Shown: in pieces, positions 4,231 through 5,962 of the stretch | How positions within the stretch are numbered: the stretch's first letter is position 1 | Layout of the letters: each line of letters starts with the position of its first letter | Assembly (NCBI GenBank): GCA_050732195.1 | Contig: JBOHQK010000038.1 | Span: 1 to 5,962 of the forward strand | DNA length: 5,962 bases | Reading direction: 5' to 3' | Origin: JACPAU01 sp050732195 | GTDB taxonomy: Bacteria; Methylomirabilota; Methylomirabilia; Methylomirabilales; JACPAU01 | Translations under genes and position numbers: made by a program | The notes under the pieces: model-generated | The model's input: only the letters and a program-made list of their open reading frames with translations | Told to the model about the DNA's origin: nothing | Databases searched by the model: none

Positions 4231-5725
4231 GTCTCCCCCTGACGCCTTCGCCCCCCAGCGCCAGGACGCGGAGGCGTTCCTCGCGGCGATGGCAGAGGTG
4301 ACCTACCGGAGCGGCGCCGGCCTCGAGCCGCTGCCCCCGCTGGCCCCCCTCTACAAGCGGTTCGGCCGCCTGGCCTCCCCGGCACTCCACCAGGAGGTGC
4401 GGGAGGCCTGGGCCGCCGCCCCCGAGGGCCCGGAGCGAGCCCGGCTGCGGGCCCTGGGGGAGTTCACCGCCCGGCACCTGCTCGAGGCAGCCGTCGCCCC
4501 CCTCCGGGACCGGCTCGCCGCCGCCGAGGCGGCGGCCGTCCTGCGGGTCGAGGGACGGGCAATCCCCCTCCCGGACGTGGAGGAGGTCCTCCAGGATGAG
4601 CCAGACCGAACGATGCGCGGGCGGGTCGAGGCGGCCCGCGCCGAGGTCCTCCGGGCCGTGAGCCCCCTCCGGGCGGAGCTCCTGGCCCGCCTCCAGGATG
4701 GCGCCGCGGCCCTCGGCTACCCCGGGGTAGCCGGCCTCTGCCGGGCGCTGGGCCCGGCGGACCTGGAGGGGCTGGCGAGAGATGCCCAGGCGATCCTGGA
4801 GCAGACCGAGAGCATGTACGAGGAGACGCTGGGCTGGGCCTTACGCCGGCACCTTCACGTCCGGCTCAAGGACGCCCGGCACCACGACCTCCTCCGCCTC
4901 TTCCGGGCACCCGGGTTGGACCCCCTCTTCCCGGCGCGCCACCTCCTCCCGGCCGCCGAGGCCACCCTCCGGGCGCTCCGTCTCGACCTGAGCGCGGCGG
5001 GCCGCATCCGGCTGGACCTGGAGGAGCGGCCCGGGAAGGTCCCGCGGCCCTTCGTGGCGCCGTCCGAGGTGCCGGACCGGGTCACCCTGGTGGCGCGGGG
5101 GGCTCCCGGCCTGGAGGCGTACGAAGCCCTCTGGCGCGCGCTTGGACGCGCCCTGCATTTCGCCCACACCGATGGGAGCCTCCCACTCGAAGGGAGACGG
5201 CTGGGCGATGCGTCGGTGGCGGAGGCGCACGCCTCGCTGCTGGAGGGGCTGGTGCGGGAGGCGGGCTGGCTGAAGCGGTTCGTGGAGGTCGGCCAGCCCC
5301 GCGACACCCTCTGGCTGGCCCACCTGAGGCTCCTCAGCCTCCTCCGGCGCTGCGCCGCCACGCTCGAGCATGAGCTGCTCCTTCCGGAGGGCGGGAACGC
5401 CGAGGCGCGGGCTGAGGCTTACCGATTCCTCCTGGGCCAGGCGATCCGGGCGGAGGTGCCAGCCGAGACGGCCCTGGCGGACGCGGACCCCTTCCTGACG
5501 TCGGCCCACGCCCTGCGGGGATGGATGGGGGCGGCCCTCCTCGCCGACGGCCTGCGGGAGCGCTTCGACGAGGACTGGTACCGCAACGACCGGACCGGCC
5601 CCTTCCTGCGGGAGTGCTGGCAGCAGGGCCTGCGATCCCCCCTGGAGGCGGTCCTCCAGGAAATCGGCCTCGCGCCCCTCAGCCCCGAGCCCCTCCTCCG
5701 CCGCATCACGCAGCACCTCCAGTAG
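4220..5725 (+). CDS. M3-like metallopeptidase homologue lacking the HEXXH zinc site, 501 aa
   Basis: Probable cytoplasmic pseudo-peptidase related to M3 oligopeptidases (PepF/oligoendopeptidase-like). The largely helical N-terminal half (about 1-260) includes LLRLFRAPGLDPLFPA (224-239), which I recall as conserved in the family. LDLEERPGKVPRPFVAPSEVPDRVTLV (266-291) corresponds to the strand region before the active site. Where active relatives have a segment like LFHEAGHxxHFAH, this protein has LWRALGRALHFAH (304-316): both zinc histidines (R306, R310) and the catalytic glutamate (A307) are replaced. The downstream glutamate that is the third zinc ligand in active members appears kept (E335 in ASVAEAH). 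The C-terminal part DADPFLTSAHALRGWM (421-436) lacks the tyrosines expected there, while RERFDEDWYRN and FLRECW are kept. The ORF is intact, with strong third-position G/C bias and a single stop, so it is not a decaying pseudogene. It starts inside the fmdB-like gene with a G-rich Shine-Dalgarno at about 4211-4217. Relationship judged from memory of the family, without an alignment search. Confidence 0.78.
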   Translation: MTSESPPDAFAPQRQDAEAFLAAMAEVTYRSGAGLEPLPPLAPLYKRFGRLASPALHQEVREAWAAAPEGPERARLRALGEFTARHLLEAAVAPLRDRLAAAEAAAVLRVEGRAIPLPDVEEVLQDEPDRTMRGRVEAARAEVLRAVSPLRAELLARLQDGAAALGYPGVAGLCRALGPADLEGLARDAQAILEQTESMYEETLGWALRRHLHVRLKDARHHDLLRLFRAPGLDPLFPARHLLPAAEATLRALRLDLSAAGRIRLDLEERPGKVPRPFVAPSEVPDRVTLVARGAPGLEAYEALWRALGRALHFAHTDGSLPLEGRRLGDASVAEAHASLLEGLVREAGWLKRFVEVGQPRDTLWLAHLRLLSLLRRCAATLEHELLLPEGGNAEARAEAYRFLLGQAIRAEVPAETALADADPFLTSAHALRGWMGAALLADGLRERFDEDWYRNDRTGPFLRECWQQGLRSPLEAVLQEIGLAPLSPEPLLRRITQHLQ

Positions 5726-5820
5726 TGCCAGGCCAACGAATTGCACCTGGGGATCCGGCCGAGCCGCGGGTGGCGCCGGGCGCGGCCCCCGAGCGGGCGG
5801 GCGGAGTGGGACCCCCTCGG

Positions 5821-5852
5821 CCTCCTGCCGCAATCCAGCGCATTGCGGGAGG
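5821..5852 (+). terminator. Hairpin after the M3-like gene, possible transcription end
   Basis: CCGCAAT (5828-5834) pairs perfectly with ATTGCGG (5842-5848) around seven bases. CCTC (5821-5824) can extend the stem with GAGG (5849-5852) across a three-base bulge. It begins about 95 bases after the stop. No T-tract follows, so it is at best a Rho-assisted or pausing structure. Confidence 0.35.
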
Positions 5853-5911
5853 GGCTGAGCGGGTGACGACGCCCGGCCGCGAGTGGGGCACGCCGGCGAC
5901 AGGACCCGCGG

Positions 5912-5923
5912 CAGACCGGTCTG
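5912..5923. repeat. Perfect 12-bp palindrome CAGACCGGTCTG
   Basis: An exact 12-bp palindrome that lies within a wider, partly symmetric block (GACAG at 5898-5902, CTGTC at 5921-5925). It could be an operator of a gene beginning beyond the right edge, or chance in GC-rich DNA. Confidence 0.3.
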
Positions 5924-5962
5924 TCAGGAGTGGGCCGGATTCTTTGGCCCGGCACCCAAGTG

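Larger units (their letters stand above)
5726..5962. other. Non-coding tail of the window, no convincing gene
   Basis: After the M3-like gene no frame looks coding. A GTG overlapping the stop (TAGTG, from 5725) stays open to the edge, but its product is Pro/Ala/Gly/Arg-rich and only about two thirds of third positions are G/C, against about nine tenths in the genes here. The region holds a hairpin (5821-5852) and a 12-bp palindrome (5912-5923), and may be the spacer before a further gene to the right. Confidence 0.5.

Noticed and set aside
4841..5833. 330-codon minus-strand frame opposite the M3-like gene
   Set aside because: It is the antisense shadow of a strongly biased plus-strand gene. 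It shows no family motif and begins in the spacer without a supporting site.
5931..5949. GGGCC...GGCCC stem near the right edge
   Set aside because: Only five base pairs, no T-run and close to the window end. It is too weak to list as a terminator.
5725..5962. Partial plus-strand gene starting at the GTG in TAGTG after the M3-like gene
   Set aside because: The frame is open for 79 codons, but its composition (Pro/Ala/Gly/Arg-rich) and weaker third-position G/C content differ from the neighbouring genes. No motif is visible.

Overview
The window is a gene-dense piece of a very GC-rich bacterial genome. Reading frames are strongly biased to G/C in the third codon position, Shine-Dalgarno sites are of the GGAGG type, and the -35/-10 boxes are sigma70-like. 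No mobile element, CRISPR array or rRNA is visible. The protein flavour (an extended FmdB-type ribbon protein, MscL with a zinc-ribbon tail, an M3-like peptidase relative) recalls uncultured soil or subsurface lineages such as Methylomirabilota/Rokubacteria. That placement is an impression from memory and is not demonstrated here.

Minus strand, read from right to left (3694 down to 1): an RDD-family membrane protein with an N-terminal zinc ribbon (3694-2924); tRNA-Phe(GAA) with encoded CCA (2858-2783), whose promoter begins inside the RDD stop codon; mscL with a zinc-ribbon tail (2528-2085); a doubtful 51-codon ORF (2063-1908) that overlaps the next start as ATGA; a class I SAM-dependent methyltransferase (1911-1096); and, behind its own promoter, the first 283 residues of a type III polyketide synthase that leaves the window at base 1. 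The last two look like part of a small natural-product locus whose remainder lies to the left.

Plus strand, right part: a divergent promoter region (3695-3864) separates the RDD gene from an FmdB-type zinc-ribbon gene (3865-4230). That gene overlaps by 11 bases a 501-codon gene (4220-5725) for an M3-like metallopeptidase homologue. This protein keeps the family scaffold, but the zinc-binding HEXXH site reads RALGR, so it is probably a pseudo-peptidase. This FmdB/pseudo-peptidase pair is the most unusual thing in the window. The last 237 bases hold a hairpin and a palindrome but no convincing gene.

Possible regulatory structure is dense: a perfect 14-bp palindrome and repeated GGGGAAA half-sites at the RDD promoter, an inverted repeat on the -10 of the polyketide synthase promoter, and alternative leader hairpins over the polyketide synthase ribosome binding site. 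All are read by eye. In DNA this GC-rich some will be chance.
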